Counted from the first letter of the stretch, positions 25,002 to 34,403 are shown. The stretch: 64,000 nucleotides of DNA from Gemmatimonadota bacterium (GCA_003134685.1 PLCA01000005.1:186001-250000); one strand, 5' to 3'. Program-made: numbers and translations. The notes: generated from the sequence alone by a model not told the origin.

Positions 25002-25801
25002 ATGGCGACTCTGCGGGTCCGCTTGTCATGGGTGCGATGACCGCGGGTTCGATGTCCGCGGGTTCTCTGGCTGTCGCCGAGTCGGCGGCGTCAGAGGTGT
25101 TCGTCGTCGAGCTGGCGGAGTATTCAGGACCGCTAGATCTCCTGCTCACGCTCATTCGCGACGAGCAGATCGACATCTACGACATCCCGATCGCGCGGAT
25201 CGCCGAGCAGTTCCTGGCGCGGATTTCATCGCTCAAGCTGGACGAGGCCGCCGACTATCTCGAGATGGCGGCCCGGCTCGTCCGCATCAAGGCACAAACA
25301 CTGCTTCCCCGCAGAGAGGGAGAGGATTTGTGGGACGATCCGCGCGCTGAGCTGGTGCGCCGGCTGCTCGAGTACCAGCAGGTGCGCGAGGTCGTCGACG
25401 TTCTCGAACGCCGAAGCGAGGATCGCCGCGGGCGGTTCGCGCGCGCGTACAGTCAGCAATCGGTGCAGATCCCCCTGGCGGGCAAGCTCTCGCTCTCCCT
25501 CCCCGAGCTTCTCTCCGCGGTCGACCGGGTGCTGCGGCTCGCCAGGAAGCCCCACATCCACGATGTCGTTCCGCGCGCTCTCGATGTTGATGGGGCAATA
25601 GGAATCGTGCGCGCGCTGCTGGCGATCCGCGCCCGCGCGCAATGGAAGGACATCCTTCCGAAAAAGGCGGAGCCATGGGAAGTCCTCTCGCTCCTGCTCG
25701 CGCTTCTCGAGCTCGCGAAGCGTGGTGAGCTCCGACTACTACAGCCGCACGCGTTCGCCGCGTTCGAGATAACACGTGACTCCTCTAGCGAAGCTGCTTG
25801 A
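24989..25801 (+). CDS. scpA: Segregation and condensation protein A
   Basis: The product is 270 aa. ATG 24989 overlaps the M50 gene. The kleisin core starts at residue 38 with VELAEYSGPLDLLLTLIRDEQIDIYDI, followed by YLEMAARLVRIKAQTLLPR and the C-terminal winged-helix part. ScpA bridges SMC heads in the SMC-ScpA-ScpB condensin. The first 37 residues are a Met/Ala/Gly/Ser-rich extension (PLVMGAMTAGSMSAGSLA) not typical of the family. ATG 25028 is a possible later start that would remove part of it. Confidence 0.93.
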   Translation: MDDVNGDSAGPLVMGAMTAGSMSAGSLAVAESAASEVFVVELAEYSGPLDLLLTLIRDEQIDIYDIPIARIAEQFLARISSLKLDEAADYLEMAARLVRIKAQTLLPRREGEDLWDDPRAELVRRLLEYQQVREVVDVLERRSEDRRGRFARAYSQQSVQIPLAGKLSLSLPELLSAVDRVLRLARKPHIHDVVPRALDVDGAIGIVRALLAIRARAQWKDILPKKAEPWEVLSLLLALLELAKRGELRLLQPHAFAAFEITRDSSSEAA

Positions 25802-26387
25802 AGCGGCGCTCTTCGCGAGCGCCACACCGATCCCTGAGGCGGCACTCAGCGCGATTGCGGCCCACGCCGACGACGCGGATGCGACGCTGGAATCCGCGCT
25901 CGAAGAGCTGCGCCTCCACTACGACACTGATGGTCACGGGGTCGAGCTGATCGCGGTTGCCGGAGGATGGCAGATCCTCACTCGGCCGGAGTACACGGAA
26001 GCGATCGAGCGCGCCCAGCTCGCGGCGCGGCCACAGCGGTTATCGACCGCGGCGCTCGAAACGCTCGCGATCATCGCCTACCGCCAGCCGATCGGCCGCT
26101 CCGAGATCGAAGAGATCAGGGGCGTCGGCGCGGGAGCGATTCTCAAGTCGCTTCACGAGCGCGGGCTGATCGACGTCGTCGGGCGCGGTGAAGGCCTGGG
26201 CCGTCCGCTACACTACGGCACCACGCCGTCGTTCCTGGAGCAGTTCGCGTTGAGGCATCTGGAAGAGCTTCCACGCGCCGACGAGCTGGCGATTGCGTTG
26301 CGAGCCCCGCGGCAGGCGACACCGCCGGGTGGAGTGTCCGCGCCCGCGAACAAGGGCAACGGCGAGGCGCCCCCGCGGGCAGACTGA
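25776..26387 (+). CDS. scpB: Segregation and condensation protein B
   Basis: The product is 203 aa with GTG 25776, overlapping scpA by 26 bases. It has two winged-helix domains, with the hallmark LSTAALETLAIIAYRQPI near residue 90, EEIRGVGAGAILKSLHERGLI, and the YGTTPSFLEQFAL segment. It binds ScpA in the condensin complex. The C-terminus is a Pro/Gly-rich tail. The stop overlaps the next start by one base (TGATG). The partner smc gene is not in the window. Confidence 0.93.
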   Translation: MTPLAKLLEAALFASATPIPEAALSAIAAHADDADATLESALEELRLHYDTDGHGVELIAVAGGWQILTRPEYTEAIERAQLAARPQRLSTAALETLAIIAYRQPIGRSEIEEIRGVGAGAILKSLHERGLIDVVGRGEGLGRPLHYGTTPSFLEQFALRHLEELPRADELAIALRAPRQATPPGGVSAPANKGNGEAPPRAD

Positions 26388-27169
26388 TGCCCGGATCAAT
26401 GCGAATTCAGCGCGCCCTGGCCCGCGCGGGAATCGCTTCTCGTCGTAAGGCCGAAGAGCTTGTTGCCGCCGGACGCGTCCGCATCAATGGAGCCGTCGCG
26501 CAAACCGGCCAAAGCGTCGACCCCGAGCAGGACAAGATCACCGTCGATGGCAACGCCGTTGCTTTACCAGCTGCACCGGGCTGGATCGTTCTCAACAAGC
26601 CGACCGGCGTGCTGACTACGCGCTCCGATCCAGGGGGGCGCCGGACGGTTTTCGATCTGGTAGACGATGTGCCCGGACTGACCTACGTCGGACGACTCGA
26701 CTATATGACCGAAGGAGTGTTGCTGCTCACAACCGACGGCGAAGCGGCGCACAAATTGACACATCCGAGCGGAGAGATCGAGCGAACCTATGTCGCCACC
26801 GTGCGCGGCGATGGAGCGGATGCGGCACGAGCCGCGATGAAAGGTGTAGAGCTTGAGGACGGACTGGTGATGCCGACGGCGGTGTCGGCACGCAGGATCG
26901 GTCGCGGGACGTGGGACGTGGAACTGACGATCGCGGAAGGAAAGACGAGGGAGGTACGACGATTGTGCGAAGCGCTGAACCTCCAGGTCGACCGGCTGGT
27001 GCGGACGAAGTTCGGTCCGGTGAAACTTGGCACGCTGGAATCGGGCAAGACGCGTCCGCTGACGGCGCGCGAGACGGAGATCATTGGCGCCCTCACGAAG
27101 GGTGGCGCCAGGAGCAAGCACACTACGGGAGGAGCAAGACGTGAACGGAACCACCGCAATAGCCGCTGA
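26387..27169 (+). CDS. rRNA pseudouridine synthase, RsuA/RluB family
   Basis: The product is 260 aa. An N-terminal S4 RNA-binding domain (residues 5-52, IQRALARAGIASRRKAEEL) is followed by the catalytic domain. The active site is VGRLDYMTEGVLLLT, with Asp105 catalytic. The family isomerises a uridine in 23S (RluB) or 16S (RsuA) rRNA. Linkage to scpAB is typical for RluB-like members, which is the likelier assignment. The C-terminus is basic (ARSKHTTGGARRERNHRNSR). The 3' end overlaps moxR by 29 bases. Confidence 0.92.
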   Translation: MPGSMRIQRALARAGIASRRKAEELVAAGRVRINGAVAQTGQSVDPEQDKITVDGNAVALPAAPGWIVLNKPTGVLTTRSDPGGRRTVFDLVDDVPGLTYVGRLDYMTEGVLLLTTDGEAAHKLTHPSGEIERTYVATVRGDGADAARAAMKGVELEDGLVMPTAVSARRIGRGTWDVELTIAEGKTREVRRLCEALNLQVDRLVRTKFGPVKLGTLESGKTRPLTARETEIIGALTKGGARSKHTTGGARRERNHRNSR

Positions 27170-28115
27170 TGCATCGATGGTCCAGGAGGTCGTGCGTCAG
27201 GTAGGCCGCCGCATCGTCGGCCAGGACTACATGGTCGAGCGTCTCATGATAAGCCTTCTCACCGGTGGACACGTGTTGCTGGAAGGCGTCCCGGGTCTCG
27301 CGAAGACCCTGACCGTCCGGACTCTGGCGGAGACGATCAACACTTCGTTCAGCCGGATCCAGTTCACCCCGGATCTCCTGCCGGCGGACGTCGTCGGCAC
27401 CCAGATCTACGACCAGTCGAACGGAAAGTTCTCGGTCAAGAAGGGACCGATCTTCGCGAACATCATTCTGGCTGACGAGATCAATCGTGCGCCGGCGAAA
27501 GTGCAGGCGGCGCTGCTCGAGGCGATGCAGGAGAAGCAGGTGACGATCGGCGGGACGACGCACGTGCTCGAGGAGCCGTTCCTCGTGCTCGCGACCCAGA
27601 ACCCGATCGAGCAAGAGGGCACGTATCCGCTTCCTGAAGCGCAGGTAGACCGCTTCATGATGAAGTTGCACGTTGGATATCCGACACGTGAGGAAGAGAA
27701 AGAAGTGCTGCGAAGGATGGCGAGCGGGGAGCCGATCGCCGTCGATCAGGTAGCCACGCCGAAACAGATCCTCGATACCCGCCGGCACATCGCGGAGCTG
27801 TACATCGACGAACGAGTGGTCGACTACATCGTCGAGATCGTCCACGCCACGCGCAATCCCGATCAGGCCGGACTCGCAGAGTTGAAGCCGCTGATCGAGT
27901 TCGGCGCGAGCCCGCGCGCGACGCTGGCGCTCGCTCAGGGCTCCCGCGCCCACGCATTTCTCCGCGGACGTGCCTTCGTTACGCCCGACGATGTGAAGGC
28001 GATCGGGCCCGACGTGCTCCGCCACCGCGTGCTTCGCACCTACGAAGCCGAAGCGGAAGAGGTGACCAGCGATGAGATCGTCTCTCGCATCCTGGAAGCG
28101 ATACCCGTTCCGTGA
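27141..28115 (+). CDS. MoxR-type AAA+ ATPase
   Basis: The product is 324 aa. GTG 27141 is chosen because of the upstream GGGAGGAG and because the family begins just before VQEVVRQVGRRIVGQDY. Walker A is GVPGLAKT (49-56), Walker B ILADEINRAP (109-118) and sensor 1 ATQNP. MoxR ATPases act as chaperones with VWA-domain proteins, helping metal insertion or complex assembly. Here it opens the moxR-DUF58-batD-batA-batB set, the standard arrangement. Each downstream junction is a GTGA overlap. Confidence 0.93.
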   Translation: MNGTTAIAADASMVQEVVRQVGRRIVGQDYMVERLMISLLTGGHVLLEGVPGLAKTLTVRTLAETINTSFSRIQFTPDLLPADVVGTQIYDQSNGKFSVKKGPIFANIILADEINRAPAKVQAALLEAMQEKQVTIGGTTHVLEEPFLVLATQNPIEQEGTYPLPEAQVDRFMMKLHVGYPTREEEKEVLRRMASGEPIAVDQVATPKQILDTRRHIAELYIDERVVDYIVEIVHATRNPDQAGLAELKPLIEFGASPRATLALAQGSRAHAFLRGRAFVTPDDVKAIGPDVLRHRVLRTYEAEAEEVTSDEIVSRILEAIPVP

Positions 28116-29065
28116 TCGGCCTTTTTCGCGCGCGTCGCCTTCGCAAGGAGGCGCCAAAGCGCACTCCCGAGAAGCCGATGGGTGTGCCACCCGAGATTCT
28201 GCGGCAGGTAAAGCTCATCGAGCTGCGGACCCGCGGGTTGGTCAACTCAGTTTTCACCGGCGAGTACCGGTCGGTGTTCAAAGGGCAGGGGATGGAGTTC
28301 TCGGAAGTGCGCGAGTATCAGCCCGGCGACGAAGTCCGCTCGATCGACTGGAACGTCACCGCGCGAATGCGCCGGCCCTTCGTCAAGCGTTACATCGAAG
28401 AGCGCGAGCTGACGGTGATGCTGGTGGTCGATCTCTCGGGCTCGGAAAGATTCGGGACGGTAAAGCGATTCAAGAGCGAGCTGGCGAGCGAGCTGGCGGC
28501 CGTGCTGGCAATGTCCGCGATCCGAAACAACGACCGCGTCGGCGTTCTTCTTTTCACCGATCGCATCGAGCACGTCATTCCGCCGCGGAAGGGGAGACGT
28601 CACGTGCTGCGCATCATTCGCGACCTCCTCGCATTCGAGCCGGTCGGGCGCGGGACCGACATGGTGACGGCAATCGACTACGTCGCGAAGATGCTGAACC
28701 AGAAAGCGATCGTGTTCATCGTCTCGGATTTTCTCGAGGGGGACATCTCCCACCCGTTAAAGATTCTGGCGCAGCGGCACGACGTCGTGGCCGTTACCGT
28801 CGAGGACCCGAGTGAGCGCGATCTCCCCGACATCGGCATCGCCCGGCTGATGGACCCGGAGACCGGTTATACGTTCGAGGTCGATACCAGCAGCCCGAAT
28901 GTCCGCGAGGCTTACTCGGGGCGTGTCGCAACGGAACGGGAAGAACGGAAGCATCTGCTGCGACGGCTCGCAATCGACGAGGTTGCGGTGCGGACGGAAG
29001 GCGGAGTCGTCGAGCCGCTGCTTCGGTTCTTCCGCGCCCGAGAGACGCGGGCGCACCGGCGGTGA
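28112..29065 (+). CDS. DUF58 domain protein (VWA-like), Bat operon
   Basis: The product is 317 aa and cytosolic. The DUF58 hallmark REYQPGDEVRSIDWNVTAR lies near residues 66-84. A VWA-like fold follows with VVDLSGSERFG (a degenerate MIDAS) and FIVSDFLEGD. DUF58 proteins regularly follow MoxR and precede Bat proteins and are thought to be clients or adaptors of MoxR. GTG 28112 overlaps the moxR stop. Nothing unusual is seen in length or motifs. Confidence 0.9.
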   Translation: MIGLFRARRLRKEAPKRTPEKPMGVPPEILRQVKLIELRTRGLVNSVFTGEYRSVFKGQGMEFSEVREYQPGDEVRSIDWNVTARMRRPFVKRYIEERELTVMLVVDLSGSERFGTVKRFKSELASELAAVLAMSAIRNNDRVGVLLFTDRIEHVIPPRKGRRHVLRIIRDLLAFEPVGRGTDMVTAIDYVAKMLNQKAIVFIVSDFLEGDISHPLKILAQRHDVVAVTVEDPSERDLPDIGIARLMDPETGYTFEVDTSSPNVREAYSGRVATEREERKHLLRRLAIDEVAVRTEGGVVEPLLRFFRARETRAHRR

Positions 29066-30015
29066 GCTTCGTCATCCTCGCGCTATTGCTGTGGCAGGCG
29101 ATAGCTCCGCAAGCCGCGCAAAATCCGCGAGCCGCGCTGTCGGTGCAGATGGGTTATCGGGTGAACCCGGACACCGTGATCATCGGACAGCCGTTCAACC
29201 TGTTCATCAAGGTGCTCGCGCCCAAGGGAGTGCGGTTCGAGTTTCCGCCCGGCCCCGACACGACGACCAGCAACGGCGTTCGTCCGATCGAGCTTCGCGG
29301 TGAAAAAGTCGTCACGATGCTCGGCGACACCGCGGTCGCGCTCTATCGCCTCGTGGCTTGGGACATCGGGACGCAGCCACTCAGATTTCCGGACGTGCGC
29401 GTCACATTCGAGGGCCAGGAACGACGTCCGACATTGGCGGGCGCCTCGGTCTTCGTCAAATCGGTTCTGCCAGCCGACACCTCGCTGCGGATTCCGAAAC
29501 CCGCGCGACCGGTGATCGTTCTGCCCGTCATCAACTGGTTGCTCTGGCTCGTGCTACTCGCCGCCGCGATCGCCGTGGTACTGCTCTGGTGGGTGTGGCG
29601 GCGCTGGCGCAACCGGCCCAAGCGGCCCGTTGATCCCTACGCGCGCGCGCAGCAGGAGTTCTCGCGTATTGATGCGCGTCACTTGCTCGAGGACGGCCGG
29701 CGCGCGGAATACTTCGCCGCAATGGTTGATGTGGCGCGCGAATATCTGGCGGCCCGCGTCCCGGGAGTGAGGCGGTCCGATACTACTTCTGAGCTGCTGC
29801 GCGCGATGAAGCCGGGTAGCGGCGTGGAAATGGATCTCGCTCGATTGCTCGATCAGGCAGACCTGGTGAAATTCGCGCGCGCCGACGTTTCGCTCGAAGA
29901 AGCGAGAGAGGGTGGTCTGACGCTCAGGGCGGTCGTCGATCACGTCGAAGCGCGGGTAAATCCGGAGTCCGCGGTCGCGAAGCGGATCGCAGCCGCGAAG
30001 GAGCGCGCGGCGTGA
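29062..30015 (+). CDS. BatD-like membrane protein
   Basis: The product is 317 aa. GTG 29062 is in a GTGA overlap. After an N-terminal signal-like segment (SFVILALLLWQAIAPQAA) comes one Ig-like domain typical of BatD (VNPDTVIIGQPFNLFIKVLAPKG, about 35-150). A single transmembrane helix lies at about 152-176, followed by a cytoplasmic helical tail. It is much shorter than classical BatD, which has several Ig-like repeats. It probably sits in the inner membrane with BatA and BatB. The role in oxidative-stress or envelope tolerance is known only by association. Confidence 0.78.
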   Translation: MSFVILALLLWQAIAPQAAQNPRAALSVQMGYRVNPDTVIIGQPFNLFIKVLAPKGVRFEFPPGPDTTTSNGVRPIELRGEKVVTMLGDTAVALYRLVAWDIGTQPLRFPDVRVTFEGQERRPTLAGASVFVKSVLPADTSLRIPKPARPVIVLPVINWLLWLVLLAAAIAVVLLWWVWRRWRNRPKRPVDPYARAQQEFSRIDARHLLEDGRRAEYFAAMVDVAREYLAARVPGVRRSDTTSELLRAMKPGSGVEMDLARLLDQADLVKFARADVSLEEAREGGLTLRAVVDHVEARVNPESAVAKRIAAAKERAA

Positions 30016-31007
30016 GCATTTTCGGGCTGTTCGAATTCTTCACGCCGGAAGCGTTGTGGCTGTTGTTGCTGCTGCCTGCGTGGTGGTTGTGGCGTCGCCT
30101 GCGGCGCAGGGATGCGATCGTCTTCTCACGCACCTCGGTGCTGGCGACGGGCCCGCACGTCGGAGGTTGGATACCGACGGCGATATTCGTTCTCAGGAAC
30201 ATCGCGCTCGCCTCGTTCATCGTGGCGCTTGCCCGTCCGCGCTCCGGCGCGCACACGGAAACCCAGACGAGCGAAGGAATCAACATCGTCATGGCAATCG
30301 ATCTTTCCAGCTCGATGCTGGCGCTCGATTTTCGCCCCAACAATCGCATCGAAGTCGCCAAGCAAAAGGTGAAGCAGTTCATCGCGCGCCGGACGTCGGA
30401 TCGGATCGGTATCGTCGCCTTCGCGGGTGAGGCTCTGACCCAGGTCCCTCTCACCACCGACTATCCCGTCGTGATGCAGGCGGTGTCGAATCTTCAGGCG
30501 GGACAGCTCGAGGATGGAACCGCGATCGGAAACGCCATCGCCACCGCGGCCAACAGGCTACGCGATGCGCCCGGCAAATCGCGCGTGCTGATCCTTCTCA
30601 CCGACGGTGTCAACAACCGCGGCACCATCGAGCCGCTTGTCGCGGCCAAGGCGGCCGCCGCGTATGGAATAAAGATCTACGCGATCGGAGTGGGCAGCGC
30701 CGGAATGGCGCTGGTGCCGGTCGGTCGGACCGCCGCCGGCGGTCTTCGGTACGAGTATCAGCCGGTGGAAATCGACGAAGCCCTCCTCAGTAATATTGCG
30801 CGCATGACGGGCGGCCGATACTTCCGCGCGCGCGACGCTGCCGCGCTCCAGAATATCTATACGCAAATCGATCACCTGGAGCGGGCCCCGGTCCACTCGA
30901 GCACCATCGTGAGGTACCAGGAGCTTTATCGGTGGCCGCTCGCGATCGGCCTCCTCGCGCTGTTCGCGGAGCTGGGGATCGTCGCGTGGAAGGCGCCGCT
31001 GCCGTGA
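30012..31007 (+). CDS. batA: BatA-like VWA-domain membrane protein
   Basis: The product is 331 aa, with GTG start and GTGA overlap on both sides. Two transmembrane segments (about 10-28 and 55-75) precede a VWA domain with an intact MIDAS, D97-L-S-S-S101, and a later TDGVNNRG segment. A third membrane helix is near the C-terminus (WPLAIGLLALFAELGIV). This is the BatA layout. The metal site suggests a role in divalent-cation-dependent binding at the outer face. It is co-expressed with the fused batB. Confidence 0.9.
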   Translation: MSIFGLFEFFTPEALWLLLLLPAWWLWRRLRRRDAIVFSRTSVLATGPHVGGWIPTAIFVLRNIALASFIVALARPRSGAHTETQTSEGINIVMAIDLSSSMLALDFRPNNRIEVAKQKVKQFIARRTSDRIGIVAFAGEALTQVPLTTDYPVVMQAVSNLQAGQLEDGTAIGNAIATAANRLRDAPGKSRVLILLTDGVNNRGTIEPLVAAKAAAAYGIKIYAIGVGSAGMALVPVGRTAAGGLRYEYQPVEIDEALLSNIARMTGGRYFRARDAAALQNIYTQIDHLERAPVHSSTIVRYQELYRWPLAIGLLALFAELGIVAWKAPLP

Positions 31008-32632
31008 CAATCTCAACGTATCTGCGCTACATCCAGTGGCCGTGGGCGCTCGCCTTTGCGATCGTCCTGCCGGTGGTGACGGCGTGGCTCGTGAGCTGGG
31101 GCATTCGCGCGCGCAGGACGCGCCTCGCTCGGCTCGGTACTCCATCCATGATCGCGAGGCTTGCACCCTCGATCACGCAGCAGCGCACCTGGTCGGCGGC
31201 CCTCCGCGCGGCGCTGGCGACGCTGCTCCTGGGCTTGGCGCTCGCCGGCCCGCGTTGGGGTGTCGAGCAGACCGTGGTCAAGCAGCAAGGTGTCGACGTG
31301 GTCCTCGCACTCGATGCCTCGCTCTCCATGCTAGCGACGGACGAGAAGCCGAGCAGGCTGCAGGCGATGAAGCAGGAGATCGACCGATTGAGAGATCTGT
31401 CGCCCGGAGACCGGTTCGCGCTGCTCGCGTTCGCGGGCCGGAGCTACATCCTGACCCCGCTCACGGTGGACAACAGCGCGCTCGATCTGTTTTTGCAAAA
31501 CCTCGATCCGTCGATCGTCGGGCAGGGCGGGAGCTCGCTCGCGAGCGCGCTGCGTCAGGCGACGAACCTTCTCGCGCTCAATAAATCGCAGGGCGACAAG
31601 GCAATTATCCTGATGAGTGACGGCGAAGGCTTCGACAATCCCGACGAGGTGCTGGGCGAGGCTCGCCGCGCGCGGGAGATGGGCTTCACAATCGTGACCG
31701 TGGGATTCGGGACGACCGAAGGATCCACGATTCCGATCGTCGAGAACCGTGTCGTCACGCAGAAGCGCGACGAGAACGGAAACATTGTCGTCACCCACTA
31801 CGATCCAGCTTTGCTCAAGGCGATCGCCGACGAAGGTAAAGGGACATTCATTGACGCTCGCGTTGCTGACAAGGCGGGGAAAATCCGGGCTGCGCTGAAC
31901 AACCTTCACGCCAGCCCGCGTTCCCTGGTATCCGGAGAGAATCTTGGGATCCAGTTCCAATGGTTCGTGCTGGCAGCGCTCCTGCTGCTCACCCTCGACA
32001 CTTTCCTTCAGACGCGGCGCCGCAGGGGAAGGGCGGTTGCCGCCGCGGCCACAACCGCGACTATGCTCCTGCTCACGGCATCGTGTCGGCCAACCGAGCG
32101 CGACAAGCCGGCGATCGCGCTCTACAACACGGGCACGGGGCTTCTCCTTCGCGATTCGCTCGCCTCCGCGGTACCGCCTCTCACGCGCGCTTCCGATTCA
32201 AAGGATCTCGAGGTTCGCCATCACGCGCGGTTCAACCTCGGCCTCGACTATCTGATACAGGGACGCCGCGCAAAAAAGGATTCCGCCGACGTTCCGCTCG
32301 ACAGCGCGCTCTATCGCTACAAACAGATTCTCGAAGTTGCCGTCACTGACTCTGACGCGCGATGGAATTACGAGCTCGCGCTGAGGCAGAAAAAAGGCGG
32401 TGGCGGCGGTGGAGGTGGAGGAGGAGGTGGTGGTGGTGGCGGTCAGGGTCCGACCAAGAGTCCCTCTCCCTCACCGAGCCAGAACCAGTCTCCCGCCCCA
32501 AAACCGGTTCCCGGAATGACGCCCCAGCAGGCGGAAGCTGTGCTCAACGCGGCGGAGGACAAGGAGATCGACGTGCAGGGAAAGCGGCAGATGAAGAACG
32601 TGCCGACCCCGCCGAGGGGCAAGGATTGGTAA
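31004..32632 (+). CDS. BatB-BatC fusion: VWA membrane protein with TPR-like tail and poly-Gly linker
   Basis: The product is 542 aa, GTG 31004 overlapping batA by four bases. Residues 1-330 are BatB: membrane helices at about 12-33 and 66-82, MIDAS D104-A-S-L-S108, and a helix near 317-337. A second hydrophobic stretch containing AAAATTATMLLLTASC follows. Residues 370-460 form a helical TPR-like unit (HHARFNLGLDYLIQGR, then ALYRYKQIL) like BatC. Sixteen consecutive glycines (465-480) lead to a Pro/Ser/Gln linker and a short acidic end. BatB and BatC are separate genes in Bacteroides, so this is a fusion. Confidence 0.85.
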   Translation: MTISTYLRYIQWPWALAFAIVLPVVTAWLVSWGIRARRTRLARLGTPSMIARLAPSITQQRTWSAALRAALATLLLGLALAGPRWGVEQTVVKQQGVDVVLALDASLSMLATDEKPSRLQAMKQEIDRLRDLSPGDRFALLAFAGRSYILTPLTVDNSALDLFLQNLDPSIVGQGGSSLASALRQATNLLALNKSQGDKAIILMSDGEGFDNPDEVLGEARRAREMGFTIVTVGFGTTEGSTIPIVENRVVTQKRDENGNIVVTHYDPALLKAIADEGKGTFIDARVADKAGKIRAALNNLHASPRSLVSGENLGIQFQWFVLAALLLLTLDTFLQTRRRRGRAVAAAATTATMLLLTASCRPTERDKPAIALYNTGTGLLLRDSLASAVPPLTRASDSKDLEVRHHARFNLGLDYLIQGRRAKKDSADVPLDSALYRYKQILEVAVTDSDARWNYELALRQKKGGGGGGGGGGGGGGGGQGPTKSPSPSPSQNQSPAPKPVPGMTPQQAEAVLNAAEDKEIDVQGKRQMKNVPTPPRGKDW

Positions 32633-32645
32633 CTTCGGTAGCACC

Positions 32646-34403
32646 ATGCCGGTGATTTTAATTCTTCCGAGCTCGGTTGCGGATCAGATTGCGGCCGGTG
32701 AAGTCGTCGAGCGCCCCTCGTCGGTGGTGAAGGAGCTCGTTGAGAACGCGATGGATGCCGGTGCGACCGTCATCGAGATCTCGCTCGAGGACGGCGGACG
32801 CAGGCTCATTCGAGTGAGCGACGATGGCACTGGCATCAACAGTGAAGAAGTGCCGAGAGCGCTCGCTCGTCACGGCACCTCGAAGATCACCAAAGCGTCG
32901 GACCTGGTCGGAGTGTCCACTTTCGGGTTTCGCGGGGAGGCGCTGCCCGCCATCGCTTCGGTCTCACAGTTCGAGATCCAGTCGGCGGCGGCGGACGGAG
33001 AGGGCACGTCGACCCGAGTACTCGGTGGACAGATCTCGCCGGCCGAGCGGATCGCGCGGCGCCGTGGAACCACTGTGACGGTCAGCCAGCTGTTCTACAA
33101 CATGCCCGCGCGACTCAAGTTCCTCCGGAGCGCTCGATCGGAATGGAGAAGCGCCGTAGAGTCCCTGACCGCACTGGCGCTCACAAAGCCGGGGGTTCGC
33201 ATTCATTTGTCGCACGACGGTAAGAACGCGCTCACTCTACCGCCAGTGTCGAGCATCCGGTCGCGTCTTGGCGCGATCTGGGGCGGGCGATACGCGGAAG
33301 ATCTTCTCGATGTCGATGATGTCGCCGGACCGATTCACACCAGCGGTCTGGTTCAGCGACCGGCCGACGTCGGCACATCGACGAGACGCGGTTTTCTCTC
33401 GATCAATGGCCGCGCGGTCCGCGACGCCGGAATTGGACGCGCGGTCGAGGCCGCATACCGTTCCACGATCGTCGCTGGAGTGCGGCCATCGTTCTTTATC
33501 AATGTCACGGTGCCGGCGGATGCTGTCGACGTGAACGTGCATCCCTCCAAGGCGGAAGTTCGCTTCCGCGACCGATGGAATGTCGAGCGCGCCGTGGAGA
33601 CCGCCGTGAGGCGGTCTCTCGGCACTCTGGACAGCGCGGCGTCGCTCGGCTTTCGGGGCTCGAGCTTCATTTTCCGCCCTGACACGATCCCGCCGAATCC
33701 CGACTCGGAGATCCTTCGTCCGCCGATCGATCACGACTCGCCTTTGTTCGCAGGAGGCACCAGCGCGGCGGAGATCGACGGCGCGGAATACGCGACCGCG
33801 GTATCCACGGCAGATGTCTCGGCGCCGGCGCAGCCGATTCCGCCGCTTTTCCAGCTCCGCCACACCTATATCGCGTTCGAGCACGAAGATGGACTCGTCC
33901 TCATCGATCAGCATTCCGCTCACGAGCGGGTTCTCTACGAGCAGTTCATGCACACGCTGGAGAGCGGGGCGGCGCCCGCGCAGCGTCTCCTACTCCCCCT
34001 GACTCTCCACCTTGGACCAGCCGAGGGCGAAGCGTTCGATTCCAATCGTGAGTATCTCGAGCGCCTGGGTTTCGAAGTCGAAGGTTTTGGCGGCCACACT
34101 CTCATCGTCAACACCGTCCCGATGCCGCACCCTCGCTTCGACGCCGAGCGTTGCCTGCGAGAGACGCTGGATTCGTTGACGGGTGACAGGGTAGCGGGCG
34201 CCGCAGCGAAACACGAGCGACTGGCCGCAACCGTCGCGTGCAAGGCCGCAATCAAGGCTGGCGAAGAGCTCTCGCAAGCAGAGATGCGCTCGCTCTTCGC
34301 CGCGCTGCGGGACACCACGTTGCCGGCGCACGACGTCCACGGCCGCTCCACGATCGTTCATCTCACCTGGGACGAGGTAGAGCGGCGCTTTGGAAGGCGA
34401 TAG
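32646..34403 (+). CDS. mutL: DNA mismatch repair protein MutL
   Basis: The product is 585 aa. The GHKL ATPase motifs are intact: VVKELVENAMDAGA (motif I), DDGTGI (II) and RHGTSKI and GFRGEALPAIASV (III). The C-terminal endonuclease motif DQHSAHERVLYE is present near residue 421, matching DQHA(X)2E(X)4E apart from a Ser, and ACKAAIKAGE and VHGRSTI follow. MutL links MutS recognition to strand incision, and the motif predicts a nicking MutL as in bacteria without MutH. The start follows the batB-batC gene by 13 bases and the 3' end overlaps miaA by 14. Confidence 0.95.
   Translation: MPVILILPSSVADQIAAGEVVERPSSVVKELVENAMDAGATVIEISLEDGGRRLIRVSDDGTGINSEEVPRALARHGTSKITKASDLVGVSTFGFRGEALPAIASVSQFEIQSAAADGEGTSTRVLGGQISPAERIARRRGTTVTVSQLFYNMPARLKFLRSARSEWRSAVESLTALALTKPGVRIHLSHDGKNALTLPPVSSIRSRLGAIWGGRYAEDLLDVDDVAGPIHTSGLVQRPADVGTSTRRGFLSINGRAVRDAGIGRAVEAAYRSTIVAGVRPSFFINVTVPADAVDVNVHPSKAEVRFRDRWNVERAVETAVRRSLGTLDSAASLGFRGSSFIFRPDTIPPNPDSEILRPPIDHDSPLFAGGTSAAEIDGAEYATAVSTADVSAPAQPIPPLFQLRHTYIAFEHEDGLVLIDQHSAHERVLYEQFMHTLESGAAPAQRLLLPLTLHLGPAEGEAFDSNREYLERLGFEVEGFGGHTLIVNTVPMPHPRFDAERCLRETLDSLTGDRVAGAAAKHERLAATVACKAAIKAGEELSQAEMRSLFAALRDTTLPAHDVHGRSTIVHLTWDEVERRFGRR

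Noticed and set aside
32396-32443. GGN tract as a trinucleotide slippage expansion
   Set aside because: The codons are mixed (GGC, GGT, GGA) and the frame is preserved, so it reads as a genuine poly-Gly linker rather than a recent expansion.
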